A DNA stretch of 64,000 bases from CAVQHY01 sp963712465 (GCA_963712465.1 CAVQHY010000008.1:626917-690916); one strand, 5' to 3'; counted from the stretch's first letter, positions 43,055 through 52,315 are shown. The notes: generated from the sequence alone by a model not told the origin. Program-made: numbers and translations.

Positions 43055-44143
43055 ATGGCCGGCAAGCTCTTGAAGGTCTGCTTCATCCACCCGGGAGGTC
43101 GCGACAGCGCGGCCGCCCCCGACCACGTGGGCGAGGGACTCGCCGCACGGGAGCGTCCCGACAACGTTCGCGTCGTTCCCGATCGCCGGTCCGGCCGCAC
43201 CCGTGCCGCGGTCGAGCGCCTGAAGCTCTGGGACAACGGGCGGCGCTTGCGGGCTCGCTTCCTCGACGGCGACCCGTCCGTGCAGCAGAGAATCGCGAAC
43301 ATCGCGCACGAGTGGGAGCAGTACACGAACCTGAAGCTCGACTTCGTCCGCGACGGCACGGCCGAGATCCGGATCTCCTTCCGCGATGCCGGCTTCTCCT
43401 GGTCGACGGTGGGCGTTGACTCGCTCCGCTCGCGCACCGAGCCGTCGATGAACTACGGCTGGCTCACGCCGACCACGAGCGAGCGCGAGTACCGCCGCGT
43501 CGTCCTGCACGAGTTCGGCCACGCTCTCGGCCTGATCCACGAGCACCAGAACCCGGCGGCCAAGGGGAAGATCCCGTGGGACAAGCCCAAGGTCTATGCG
43601 TACTACGCCCGCCAGGGCTGGGACAAGGACGCCGTCGACGAGAACATCTTCGAGGTGTACGCCGAGGACACCACCAACTTCAGCGCCTTCGACCCGACGT
43701 CGATCATGGAGTACGCCGTGCCGGACGAGCTGACGATCGGCTCCTACGCGATCGGCTGGAACACCGAGCTGTCCGAGAACGACAAGGAGTTCATGCGCCG
43801 CCAGTATCCGAAGGGCTCCCCGGGAACGGTCGAGCTCACCGTCGGAGACCCCCCACACGAGGCGGACCTCGCGGTCGGCGCCGAGGTCGACACGTACAGC
43901 TTCGAGGTGGCCGCCGCGGCCACGCACATCATGAGCACGAGCGGTACCACGGACGTCGTGATGACTCTCCACGGCCCCAACGACGCCGGCGCCGTGCTCG
44001 CCTGGGACGACGACCGCGGGCGAGGCACCAACGCCCGCATCGTCCGAAAGCTCCAGCCGGGCGCCTACTGGCTCAGCGTCCGCCACAAGACCCCAGGCGG
44101 AACGGGCACCTACGCGGTCGCGGTCAAGAAGCGCAAGGGCTGA
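43055..44143 (+). CDS. Astacin-like zinc metalloprotease with C-terminal PPC-like domain
   Basis: The 362-residue protein has the metzincin zinc site HEFGHALGLIHEHQNP (about residue 152) and a Met-turn SIMEYAVP about 65 residues later, so it belongs to the astacin/matrixin group. Residues about 260-362 form a beta-rich domain (EADLAVGAEVDTYSFEVAAA, GAYWLSVRH) like bacterial pre-peptidase C-terminal domains. No signal peptide is seen at the chosen start, ATG 43055, which has GAGAGGAG 4 nt upstream; export is therefore unclear. Its stop lies within a small hairpin, followed by a strong terminator. Confidence 0.87.
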   Translation: MAGKLLKVCFIHPGGRDSAAAPDHVGEGLAARERPDNVRVVPDRRSGRTRAAVERLKLWDNGRRLRARFLDGDPSVQQRIANIAHEWEQYTNLKLDFVRDGTAEIRISFRDAGFSWSTVGVDSLRSRTEPSMNYGWLTPTTSEREYRRVVLHEFGHALGLIHEHQNPAAKGKIPWDKPKVYAYYARQGWDKDAVDENIFEVYAEDTTNFSAFDPTSIMEYAVPDELTIGSYAIGWNTELSENDKEFMRRQYPKGSPGTVELTVGDPPHEADLAVGAEVDTYSFEVAAAATHIMSTSGTTDVVMTLHGPNDAGAVLAWDDDRGRGTNARIVRKLQPGAYWLSVRHKTPGGTGTYAVAVKKRKG

Positions 44144-44175
44144 CGCCGCGAGGCGTCAGGAGGCCTCGTACGGCT

Positions 44176-44203
44176 GCCCGCGGCGGCCGGAGCCGCCGCG
44201 GGC
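44176..44203 (+). terminator. Rho-independent-type terminator after the metalloprotease gene
   Basis: A perfect 12-bp GC stem (GCCCGCGGCGGC with GCCGCCGCGGGC) closes a CGGA tetraloop and is followed by TTGCCTT. A smaller hairpin TGACGCC-GCGA-GGCGTCA overlaps the stop codon at 44141-44158. Confidence 0.75.
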
Positions 44204-44239
44204 TTGCCTTGGGATCGGTCAGAGCGTCGACCGGCGTCC

Positions 44240-45439
44240 CTACGCGGTGCTGCAGTAGGCGCTGTCGATGAGCTTGAAGACGAGCGTGCCAGCCTGCTCT
44301 GGCCACGAGGCTCCGTCGAGGTTCACCATCAGCACGGCCTGCCGCGCACCGTCCGCGCTCGTGAACGCGAAGGTGGCGTAGCCGAAGCTGCCGGTATGGC
44401 CCCAGGCGGTGCCACAGGACGTCTGGGAACGCTCGAGCCCCAGACCGTAGCGCTTCCCCGGGGGACCGCCTTTGCCCTCTGAGACTGTCTTCTTCATGGC
44501 GTTCAGCAACTTTGGCTCGAGCAGGCGCCCGGAGAGCAGCGCCCGATAGAAGTCCGCCACGTCAGTGGCCGTCGAGACGATCGCCCCTGCCGCCCACGGG
44601 TACGGGCTGATCCCCGTGACGTCAGTCGCGGGAGGCGTTCCGAACACGTAGTAGCCGTGCGCGTGCGCGCCCGCGATCCGCGGCGTGGTCGGGAACGTCG
44701 TGGAGGTGAGATGGACAGGCTGGAAGATGCGACGCTTCAGTTCGCTGCCGAGCGGCTTCTTGGTGACAGCCTCGACGATCAGCCCGGCGATGACGTAGTT
44801 CGTGTTCGAATACGAATGGCGGGCACCTGGCGCGAACAGTGGTTTGTGCGAAACGGCTATCTTGACGAGCTTGCGCGGCGCCCAGTGGTAGCCAAGGTTG
44901 CCGCTCAGATACGGCTTGAGGAGTCTCGGGTCGTTGGAGAAGTCAAAGAGGCCGCTCGTATGGTTCAGGAGCTGGCGGATCGTGATCTTGTCGCCGTTCG
45001 GGATTGCACCGGGCAAGCGGCGCTCGACCGAGTCGTCGAGCGCGAGCTTCCCTTCGCCAACCAGCTGCAGAACGACGGTGGCCACGTAACTCTTCGTCAG
45101 GCTCGCGATGCGGAAGCGGTCGTCTGGGCGCATCGGCGTCTGTCCTGCGATGTCGCCGAGCCCGCTCGCCAGGAGCACGGTTCGATCCCCGTCACGGACG
45201 AGCAGGATCGCCCCCGGGACACCGGCAGCGACAAGCCCGTCAAGACCTTCCTGAAGCTCCAAGGCGCTCCCAGGTTGCCCCACCGCGCCCCGCGGGCCCG
45301 CACTATCGGATTCGGATATGGCCGCCAAACTGCTCGCCGCCGTCAAACCGACAAGCAGAACGGCCGAGACGACAACGACGACGAGCTTTCGACGCTGCCC
45401 ACTTGGGCACGCCAGATGGTTCAGGAACGAGCTAGACAT
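44240..45439 (-). CDS. Secreted serine hydrolase (class C beta-lactamase/DD-peptidase family)
   Basis: The 399-residue protein has an N-terminal signal or anchor (KLVVVVVSAVLLVGLTAASS) and the three active-site motifs of the family: SLTK (nucleophile Ser and Lys), YSNTNY, and WGHTGSFGY in place of KTG. These are typical of D-alanyl-D-alanine carboxypeptidases and esterases of the beta-lactamase superfamily. ATG 45439 is preceded by AGGAGG 5 nt upstream. It acts outside the membrane; its substrate is not known, and resistance to beta-lactams should not be assumed. Confidence 0.9.
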   Translation of the reverse strand: MSSSFLNHLACPSGQRRKLVVVVVSAVLLVGLTAASSLAAISESDSAGPRGAVGQPGSALELQEGLDGLVAAGVPGAILLVRDGDRTVLLASGLGDIAGQTPMRPDDRFRIASLTKSYVATVVLQLVGEGKLALDDSVERRLPGAIPNGDKITIRQLLNHTSGLFDFSNDPRLLKPYLSGNLGYHWAPRKLVKIAVSHKPLFAPGARHSYSNTNYVIAGLIVEAVTKKPLGSELKRRIFQPVHLTSTTFPTTPRIAGAHAHGYYVFGTPPATDVTGISPYPWAAGAIVSTATDVADFYRALLSGRLLEPKLLNAMKKTVSEGKGGPPGKRYGLGLERSQTSCGTAWGHTGSFGYATFAFTSADGARQAVLMVNLDGASWPEQAGTLVFKLIDSAYCSTA

Positions 45440-45519
45440 GAACGCCTCCTAGCGCTCGCGTTTCCGCGTCGACCGGGTGGTCGACACGAATCTCGGATAG
45501 ACCGTGGCTGCGGCGAGGC

Positions 45520-47646
45520 TCATCGTCCGTCCTCGAGTACCTGCTTGAGCCTCGCGCAGTGGCCGGCGAACTGGCGTTTCAGGGTGCGACGCAGGAGGGG
45601 CTCGGCGAGGCGCAGGGCTCCGGTCGGCTGGCCGTGAGCGCCGAAGCGCATGAGGGTTCCGCTTGCGGTCGGCTCCAGGGTGATCCGGGCATCGACCGGC
45701 AAGGCGCCTTCGACGACGTGCAGTGCGAACGCCCGGTCGGGCTCGTACTCGGACACTTCGACCAGCGACTCGAGCTCCTTGCCGCCCGCGCGGTGAACCT
45801 CGCGCAGGCGAGTGCCAAGCCCCAGCGGACCGTCTCCCTCCTGCACCGCCGACACGGTGTTGGTCTGCCAGGTAGCAAGCTTGTCGGGATCAGTGACGTA
45901 GGCGAAGACATCGGCGACGGGCCGCTCGATCTCCGTTTCGATCGTGAACTGGATCATCGGTGCTTCCTTCCTTGAGGAGTTCCTACCGGGTGGCGAACGA
46001 GGTCCTGCGCCGGTACGGCCCCGTGTCCAGGGCCTGCGAGTGCCCGTCTCGGCGAAAGCGGTGTCCTCTCTGCGGCACCGGCGACGAGCGCCCGCACGTG
46101 TCCGAACGGGGAAATCTGCGGCGACCTTTCTCGTGGCTGCCAAGAGCTCTCGCCCTGGGAGGAAGCGGGCTACGACGACGGCTGTGACCGCGGCGAGCGC
46201 GCCGGCGACAAGCAGGCCGGTGCTCATCGCTTGGGTGAACGCGTCGCCGGTCGTTGCAAGCAGGTCGGAGGCCGCTCTGGGTGGAAGGTTCGCGGCGATC
46301 GTGCTGGCGGCGCCGACCGAGTCCTCGGCGCGCGCTTGCGCCTCGGCGGGTAAGCCTGCGAGTGAGCCTTCGACGTCACTCGAGTAGAGCGAGCTGACGA
46401 GCGAGCCGACAACGGCAACGCCGAGCGCTCCCGAGACCATGCGCGCGACAGTGTTCGTGGCGGAGGCAACGCCCGACTTGGCTACAGGGACTGCACCCAC
46501 GACCGCGTCCGTGGCCGGCGCCATGACCCAGCCCATCGCCAACGTCAGGGCGAAGAACCACGCCGCCAGCGCGAGTGTGCCGGTGTCCGGCTCCAAGAGC
46601 ACAGTCAGCGCGAACAGGATCGCGAGCCCCGTCAGGCCTGCTGCGACGACTCGGGAGCGGCCGAGCCGCCCGACGGCCTTGCTCGATGAGCCGGCCCCGA
46701 TCATCAACCCGAGTGCCATCGGGCTCATGACTGCGCCCGCCTCGATCGCGCTGTAGCCGTGTGCGAACTGCAAGTACTGGGTCAGCACGAAGATTCCACC
46801 GAGCAAGACGAAGAAAGCGACGCTGACTGCCGCGGTGCCGACGCTGAAGCTGGCGCTGCGGAAGAAGCCGAGGTCGAGCATCGGCTCTTCGATGCGATGC
46901 TCCCACCACAGGAAGGCGCCGAGCAGCGCGACGGACGCCGCGAGGAGCCCGAGGATCAGACCGGATGTCCAGCCACGCTCAGCGGCTTCGATGATCGCGT
47001 ATACGAGCAGGCTGAATCCGGCAGTGGAGAGCGCGGCCCCGAGCAGGTCGAACCTGCCGGGCCGGGGATCGCGGCTCTCGGGGACGTAACGGATGCCGAG
47101 CAGCAGAGCCGCAGCCGCGAACGGCACGTTGACCATGAAGACGGACGACCAGTCGAACCACTCGAGCAGTAGCCCGCCGGTGAGCGGACCGAGCCCGATC
47201 CCGATCGCCGCCAGCGCCGCCCAGATGGCGATCGCCTTGCCGCGCTCCTTGCCGGTGAACAGGTTGGCGATGATCGAGAGGGTCGCGGGCATGATCAGCG
47301 CCGCGCCGACTCCCATAGCCGCGCGCACGGCGATCACCTGGTTGGCGGAGTCGGCGACCAGCGCGCCGAGGCTGGCGAGCCCGAAGATCGACACCCCGGC
47401 CTGGAGCGCGAGCTTGCGCCCGAAGCGGTCGCCGAGCGTGCCGAAGACGAGCAGCAGGCCGGCGAATACGAGCAGGTAGGAGTCAACCATCCACTGCAGC
47501 TTCGAAGGGGAAGCGCCGAGCTCGTCCTGCAGTGTGGGCAGGGCGACGTTGAGGATCGTGTTGTCGAGCCCGATGATGAAGAGGCTCAGCGACAGCACGC
47601 CGAGCGTCTTCCAACGGCGGGCGTGCTGGATGGGATCGACCGCCAT
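45520..47646 (-). CDS. DHA2-type MFS drug exporter in one frame with a C-terminal SRPBCC domain
   Basis: The 708-residue frame starts at ATG 47646 with AAGGAG 9 nt upstream. Residues 1-500 form a 14-segment EmrB/QacA-type exporter (LFIIGLDNTILNVALPTLQ, LLVFGTLGDRFGRK, GPLTGGLLLEWFDWSSVF). After a basic, low-complexity stretch of about 55 residues, residues 563-708 form an SRPBCC lipid-binding fold (IQFTIETEIERPVADVFAYV). No stop separates them, but an internal ATG at 45957 has its own GGAAGG site and begins exactly at the SRPBCC domain. The frame could be a true fusion, or two genes joined by an indel that removed the exporter stop. A LuxR-type regulator lies upstream. Confidence 0.8.
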   Translation of the reverse strand: MAVDPIQHARRWKTLGVLSLSLFIIGLDNTILNVALPTLQDELGASPSKLQWMVDSYLLVFAGLLLVFGTLGDRFGRKLALQAGVSIFGLASLGALVADSANQVIAVRAAMGVGAALIMPATLSIIANLFTGKERGKAIAIWAALAAIGIGLGPLTGGLLLEWFDWSSVFMVNVPFAAAALLLGIRYVPESRDPRPGRFDLLGAALSTAGFSLLVYAIIEAAERGWTSGLILGLLAASVALLGAFLWWEHRIEEPMLDLGFFRSASFSVGTAAVSVAFFVLLGGIFVLTQYLQFAHGYSAIEAGAVMSPMALGLMIGAGSSSKAVGRLGRSRVVAAGLTGLAILFALTVLLEPDTGTLALAAWFFALTLAMGWVMAPATDAVVGAVPVAKSGVASATNTVARMVSGALGVAVVGSLVSSLYSSDVEGSLAGLPAEAQARAEDSVGAASTIAANLPPRAASDLLATTGDAFTQAMSTGLLVAGALAAVTAVVVARFLPGRELLAATRKVAADFPVRTRAGARRRCRREDTAFAETGTRRPWTRGRTGAGPRSPPGRNSSRKEAPMIQFTIETEIERPVADVFAYVTDPDKLATWQTNTVSAVQEGDGPLGLGTRLREVHRAGGKELESLVEVSEYEPDRAFALHVVEGALPVDARITLEPTASGTLMRFGAHGQPTGALRLAEPLLRRTLKRQFAGHCARLKQVLEDGR

Positions 47647-47660
47647 ACGCTGCACTCCTT

Positions 47661-47924
47661 TCAGTTGTGCGGTTGAAGATCGAGGGACTCACGCATCGCT
47701 GAGCTGAAGCGACGGCCCCGGACAGCTGCGTACGCGAACGGGTGAGAGAAGGCGGCAAGTGCGTGCTCGCCCGGGACGTCGAGGTCGAACTCCTCGTCGA
47801 ACCTCTCGTCGGCGACGGTGACCCTGACTCGGTCCGTCGTCTTGCTCCAGAGGAGCGACACTGCGAGGCCGTCAGCTCCGCGGCTCGCAAGTTCTTTCCA
47901 ATCCTTGCTGACGGGGGTAGGCAC
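47661..47924 (-). CDS. Small conserved protein of unknown function
   Basis: The 87-residue product starts at GTG 47924 with AGGGAG upstream and contains KDWKELASRGADGLAVSLLW and EHALAAFSHPFAYAA. I recognise this as a recurrent actinobacterial hypothetical protein, with no assigned function. It lies 14 bp upstream of the exporter gene, so it is probably the first gene of that operon, divergent from the LuxR regulator. Confidence 0.6.
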   Translation of the reverse strand: MPTPVSKDWKELASRGADGLAVSLLWSKTTDRVRVTVADERFDEEFDLDVPGEHALAAFSHPFAYAAVRGRRFSSAMRESLDLQPHN

Positions 47925-48050
47925 GACCGAGCTCCCTTGATCCGTTGACCTTTCGACAGTCGCACCCCACGTTCTCTCGCAGAAGGCGCGGTTCCATGCG
48001 GTGCTCTCGTCGTTTCGGAGGGATCGTCCGCGACGCCTGGGTGGCCTGTC

Positions 48051-48081
48051 TTCACCCAGTGACGGAATCACCCTGGGTGAA
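48051..48081. promoter_or_regulatory. Inverted repeat TTCACCCAG-N13-CTGGGTGAA in the divergent promoter region
   Basis: Nine-base perfect arms with 13 bp between centres give about two helical turns between half-sites. A third half-site, CTGGGTG, lies at 48038-48044. The repeat is 33 bp before the LuxR start and 127 bp before the divergent small gene. TACGCT, 8 nt before the ATG, could be the -10 box. It is a candidate operator for the LuxR protein or another regulator. Confidence 0.55.
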
Positions 48082-48114
48082 GTCAACGGGTGTGGCGATG
48101 TACGCTCCGTCGCC

Positions 48115-50379
48115 ATGTCGACATTTGCGTCGACGGAAGTCGAGGAGGCTCCGCGCCCGCTTATCCAGTCGAAGCTGGAGGCTCCCGTCCCACGCGAGCG
48201 CGTCTCACGCCGCGAGCTTCTCGAGGTCTGCGCAGGCCCGCCGCGCAAGCTGACGCTGATCCGTGCCCCCGCCGGTTGGGGGAAGTCGACGCTGCTCGCC
48301 GATTGGCACGCGCTCGAGAGCGAGACACGGCCGTTCGCCTGGGTCGCGCTCGATGGCGGCGACAACGACCCGGTCCGGTTCTGGACCTACGTCATCCATG
48401 CGCTTCGCACCCTCGACCCGAGCGCTGGCGAGGTCTCCCTTCCCATGCTGCGGGCTCCGCGGGTCAGCGTCGTCGACGACGTTCTCCCGGCGCTGTGCAA
48501 CGAGCTCACGGCGCTGCCGCACCAGGTCGTGCTCGTGCTGGACGACTACCACTTGGTCAGGAACCCGGAGATCGACGAGGGTCTTTCTTTCCTTCTCGAG
48601 CACCTTCCCCAGACCCTCGAGCTTGTGCTCTCGAGCCGTTCTGAGCCGACGCTCCCGCTCGCCCGCCTCCGCGCCCGCGGCGAGCTGGCCGAGATCGACG
48701 CGCAACAACTTCGCTTCTCCGACGAGGAGGCCGACCTCTTTCTCAACGACCTGCACGGACTCGGGCTCGACCGTGCGGACGTCATCCGGCTACGTGAGCT
48801 GACGGAGGGATGGGCGGCCGGCCTCTACCTTGCGACGCTCACCATCCGCGGCCGGGCAAGCGCGCACGAGTTCATCGAGGCGTTTGCGGGCGACAACCGC
48901 CATGTCGTCGATTACCTGAGCTCGGAGGTGCTGGCCGGCCTCTCCGAGGAGATGAAGAGCTTCCTGCTCCATACGTCCGTGCTCCAACGCCTCTGCGCCC
49001 CCCTCTGTGACGCCGTCACCGACCGACCTGGCTCGGTGCGCATGCTGCACGAGCTCGAGCGTTCGAACTTCTTCCTCATCCCCCTCGACGCGAAGCGCGA
49101 GTGGTACTGCTACCACCAGCTCTTTGGCGAGCTACTGCGCCACGAGCTCGCGCTCGCCGAGCCGCAGCATGCTCGCACGCTGCATCGCCGTGCAAGCGCA
49201 TGGCATCGAGAGCAGGGCGATCCGTCCGAGGCGATTCATCACGCTACGGCGGCAGGCGACGTCGCCGATGCCTCCGAGCTGATCCTTCGCCACTGGATCG
49301 AGTTCCGGAACGAGGCTCGCCTCGAGACCTTGCTCGCCTGGCTCGATGGTCTCCCGCCCCAGACGGTGACCGGCGATGCCCGACTGTGTCTCGTGAGGGC
49401 ATCGACGCTGCAAGAGGTCGGCCGGATCGTCGAGGCCGATCAGTGGCTCAACGCGGCCGCGCGGGGCGCGGCCGATGGCTCACTTCTGGCCGGCCCGGCC
49501 TCGGTTGCGTCCGGGGTGGCCGCGTGCCAGGCAATCAATCGGTACTTCCTCGGGGACGTGAGTGGGATAGCCGAGACGGCGCGACCCGCGCTCGAGCTCG
49601 AGGAAGCCGGGTCTGACTATTGGCGAAGCGCTCTCCTCACCACCTTCGGCGTCTCAGTCTTCCTCGGAGGGAAGGGCCGGATCGCATCGGCCCTACTCGA
49701 CGAAGCGGTGACGTCGGGCGAGCAATCCGGCCACTCCCTTGCGCTGATCCACGCCCTCGGCTGGTGCGCCGTCGTCCATGCGGAGATCGGTGAAACGGGG
49801 CGCGCCGAGCACGTGCTGGATGACACCGAAGCGCTGCGACGAAGGCAGACCGGGCTGACGAAGTACTCCGGCATGTCCATGACGCATGTTGCTCGCGGGA
49901 AGCTGCTCGAGAGCCAGGGCCAGCTGAGAGAGGCCGACGATTTTCTCGCCCAAGGCATAGAGCTGGCTCGACGAGGCGACGCCAAGTTCGACCTCTCGTA
50001 CGGGCTTCTGACTCGCGCTGGGGTGAAGGGCGGTCTCGGCGATCGCCGCGCCGCGAAGGACATGCTGCGCGAGGCCCGCGAGACGGCCGAGTCGTGCGTC
50101 GATCCGGGCGTGTTGCCGGAGCTCGTGGCGAGAGTCGAGCGCAGGCTCCGCCTTCTGCCAGGCCGCGCGACGCGAACGCCGTATGAGGACGCCCTCAGCG
50201 ACCGAGAGCTCGCCGTGCTCCGCCTGCTGGCGACCGATCTCACGCAACGGGAGATCGGTGAGGCGCTGTACGTCTCGTTCAACACCGTCAAGACCCACGT
50301 GAAGAGCATCTTCCGCAAGCTCGACGTCGCCACACGCCCGGACGCGGTCTCGCGCGCCCGCGAGCTCAGTCTGCTCTGA
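48115..50379 (+). CDS. MalT/LAL-type LuxR-family ATP-binding regulator
   Basis: The 754-residue protein starts at ATG 48115 (an upstream frame to 48001 is unlikely). It has a P-loop, RAPAGWGKSTLL, at about residue 57, a Walker B-like VVLVLDDYHLV, and the winged-helix linker of STAND ATPases. A helical TPR-like sensor region (about 370-670) follows. The C-terminal LuxR helix-turn-helix is LSDRELAVLRLLATDLTQRE plus EALYVSFNTVKTHVKSIFRK. Such proteins multimerise with ATP and an inducer to activate transcription. The divergent exporter operon and the inverted repeat upstream are likely targets. Confidence 0.9.
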   Translation: MSTFASTEVEEAPRPLIQSKLEAPVPRERVSRRELLEVCAGPPRKLTLIRAPAGWGKSTLLADWHALESETRPFAWVALDGGDNDPVRFWTYVIHALRTLDPSAGEVSLPMLRAPRVSVVDDVLPALCNELTALPHQVVLVLDDYHLVRNPEIDEGLSFLLEHLPQTLELVLSSRSEPTLPLARLRARGELAEIDAQQLRFSDEEADLFLNDLHGLGLDRADVIRLRELTEGWAAGLYLATLTIRGRASAHEFIEAFAGDNRHVVDYLSSEVLAGLSEEMKSFLLHTSVLQRLCAPLCDAVTDRPGSVRMLHELERSNFFLIPLDAKREWYCYHQLFGELLRHELALAEPQHARTLHRRASAWHREQGDPSEAIHHATAAGDVADASELILRHWIEFRNEARLETLLAWLDGLPPQTVTGDARLCLVRASTLQEVGRIVEADQWLNAAARGAADGSLLAGPASVASGVAACQAINRYFLGDVSGIAETARPALELEEAGSDYWRSALLTTFGVSVFLGGKGRIASALLDEAVTSGEQSGHSLALIHALGWCAVVHAEIGETGRAEHVLDDTEALRRRQTGLTKYSGMSMTHVARGKLLESQGQLREADDFLAQGIELARRGDAKFDLSYGLLTRAGVKGGLGDRRAAKDMLREARETAESCVDPGVLPELVARVERRLRLLPGRATRTPYEDALSDRELAVLRLLATDLTQREIGEALYVSFNTVKTHVKSIFRKLDVATRPDAVSRARELSLL

Positions 50380-50438
50380 CCCTCCACACTCCAGCCCGGC
50401 ACCTGCCGGCTAAGCGTCCGCCATAGGCGGCTCTGTGC

Positions 50439-51413
50439 TTACGAACCGCCGGAGGGCGTCGAGGGAAGCCGCCAGTGCCTGACCGCGTTCTCGCCCAGAT
50501 AGAGCCTCCGGGTCTCCGCGGTCAGAAAATCGGCGTGGTCGACGATCGCCTGGAGAAGCTGGGGGTACTTGACTGCCCCTTCGAACCAGGGCCAGTCCGT
50601 GGCCCAGGCGAGCTGCTGCGCGGGAACCCCCTCGGCGTAGACCGCGAGCTTTCGGAGGTAGGCACGGAATGGATATCGCCACTCGTCGGGCCACTCCATC
50701 AGGACTCCACCCAGGACGGACGTCGAGACGAGCACGTTCCCGTGCGACCGCGCGAGGTCGAACACGACGCGGATCTCATCGCCGAACGCGTCCGCGTTAG
50801 CGCCGTGGTTGAGCTGGAACGGCACGGTCGGATAGTCGCCCGCGAGCTCCGCGATCCCCTCGTACATCTCCGTGATCGTCGGGGTCGCGGGCGGCGCCGT
50901 GTCCTCGAGGCCGAATGCGACCCCTGCCTTCAGCTCCGCCGCAATGTCGACCGCCGCCCGGATCTCGGGCGCGTCGGGCCGCAAATGCAGGTACGAGGGG
51001 AAGATCTTCACGCCGACGGCGCCACCGTCGAGCTCCTCGCGCAGGATCTCGAGCGCATCGGCGTGGCGCCGCGGGTCGTAGTACGTCGTCACGTACTGGA
51101 GCCGGCCCGGATACCGCCGAGCCCAACCACGGGTGTAGCCGCGGCCGCCCATGAAGTCGGCCGGGGTGGAGTCATATCGCCGCATGAAGTCGACGAAGTC
51201 GTACCCGTCATAGCCGATCACGATCGCCTGGTCGACACCGGCGCGTTCCATCTCGGCGACGAGCAGCGCACCCGAGTGCTCGGTCCGCGTGAACGGGTCG
51301 ACGAGCGACATCTGGGGCGATGTCTCCGCCGGCCAGGCGCGCACGAAGACGTGCGTCTCGGTGTCGACGACACGATCCGCCGTGATCGGAGCCGGGTCGC
51401 TCACGCTGGCCAA
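50439..51413 (-). CDS. Amidohydrolase-family TIM-barrel protein (ACMSD-like)
   Basis: The 324-residue protein has a short metal motif near the start (DTETHVFV), GVKIFPSYLHLRP, FQLNHGAN with a His, and the late Asp motif LAWATDWPWFEG. This is the amidohydrolase-2 group, which includes decarboxylases and hydrolases of ring-cleavage acids. The start may be TTG 51413 or GTG 51404; neither has a clear ribosome site. It converges on the LuxR gene. The substrate is not known. Confidence 0.83.
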   Translation of the reverse strand: MASVSDPAPITADRVVDTETHVFVRAWPAETSPQMSLVDPFTRTEHSGALLVAEMERAGVDQAIVIGYDGYDFVDFMRRYDSTPADFMGGRGYTRGWARRYPGRLQYVTTYYDPRRHADALEILREELDGGAVGVKIFPSYLHLRPDAPEIRAAVDIAAELKAGVAFGLEDTAPPATPTITEMYEGIAELAGDYPTVPFQLNHGANADAFGDEIRVVFDLARSHGNVLVSTSVLGGVLMEWPDEWRYPFRAYLRKLAVYAEGVPAQQLAWATDWPWFEGAVKYPQLLQAIVDHADFLTAETRRLYLGENAVRHWRLPSTPSGGS

Positions 51414-51545
51414 CTCATGTACTCGATTGGGACCAACATCGCAGTCGCCTCACCATGAGAGCGTTTCACATGGCGGCAATGATTGAATCCTCTGCGCCCG
51501 GGAGCCGGGCCCAGCCGAAACGCCGTACGAGCCCAGGAGGTACGC

Positions 51546-51860
51546 GTGTACTACGTCGAGTTCTACTCACGCAAGCCGCACGTCACCCCGGAAGAGTTCC
51601 GCCAGACCGTGCTGCGCACGGACGCGTACTGGGCCGAGGCGAACCCGAAGGATCGACCGGTTCTCGCGATCGGGCGAACGTGGCGCCTCGGCGGACCGCA
51701 GTACATCAAGGTCTGGGAGATACCCGACGCAGCCCGCATCGACGAATGGACCGAGCAGCGCCTGAGCGACCCGGCCGCACGCCAGGCGATCGAGGACTGG
51801 CTCGCCGTCGTCGACTGCGACGCCGGACTGTACGAGGACCTCGGCAACGAACAGCTCTGA
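51546..51860 (+). CDS. Small ferredoxin-fold-like protein of unknown function
   Basis: The 104-residue protein begins VYYVEFYSRKPHVTPEEFRQ and contains YIKVWEIPDAARIDEW, which resembles NIPSNAP/EthD-type dimeric alpha-beta barrels by pattern only. GTG 51546 is chosen because AGGAGG stands 5 nt upstream. It precedes the RidA gene by 24 bp and is probably in one operon with it; it is divergent from the amidohydrolase. Confidence 0.65.
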   Translation: MYYVEFYSRKPHVTPEEFRQTVLRTDAYWAEANPKDRPVLAIGRTWRLGGPQYIKVWEIPDAARIDEWTEQRLSDPAARQAIEDWLAVVDCDAGLYEDLGNEQL

Positions 51861-51884
51861 CACCAGGGAAGGAGAGGATCGGTC

Positions 51885-52274
51885 ATGCCAAGCGAGATCG
51901 TCGTCGGTGAGGGACGAGCAATGCCAGCCGGGCCGTTTGCCCCGGCAGTCCTCGCAGTCGGGACGAGGGTGCTCACGATCAGCGGACAGGTCGCAGACGG
52001 CCCCGACGGCGAGATCGTCGGGATCGGCGACCCGGAGGAGCAGGCACGCCAGTGCCTGCGGAACATCGACGCCTTGCTCGAAGCAGCCGGCGCGCGCAAG
52101 GAGGACGTCGTGCGGGTGGGTATCTACCTGACGGACATGGGCGATCGAGCCGCGGTCGCGGCGGCCCGGGTCGAGTACTTCGGAAGCCACAAGCCCGCCA
52201 GCACCCTCGTCGAGGTCTCGGCGCTCGTGGCCGACGAGCTCAAGGTGGAGATAGAAGCCACTGCGGTGTTCTGA
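51885..52274 (+). CDS. RidA/YjgF-family protein without the usual Arg
   Basis: The 129-residue protein has the family layout: ISGQVADGPDGEIVG, QARQCLRNIDALLEAAGA, DVVRVGIYLTDM and the closing VEIEATAVF. In imine-hydrolysing RidA the stretch near the end reads PxRS with an Arg that holds the carboxylate; here it is KPASTLVEV, so Arg is absent and the protein belongs to another Rid subgroup. Such proteins often assist degradation pathways. GAAGGAGAGG stands before the ATG. It may work with the amidohydrolase or the small protein upstream. Confidence 0.88.
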   Translation: MPSEIVVGEGRAMPAGPFAPAVLAVGTRVLTISGQVADGPDGEIVGIGDPEEQARQCLRNIDALLEAAGARKEDVVRVGIYLTDMGDRAAVAAARVEYFGSHKPASTLVEVSALVADELKVEIEATAVF

Positions 52275-52315
52275 CCTCGAACCCGGAACCCGCATCAACG
52301 GAGAGGTTCGAGGGA

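Noticed and set aside
44240..45439. Beta-lactam resistance gene
   Set aside because: The motifs define the wider serine hydrolase/DD-peptidase family; nothing specific supports lactam hydrolysis.
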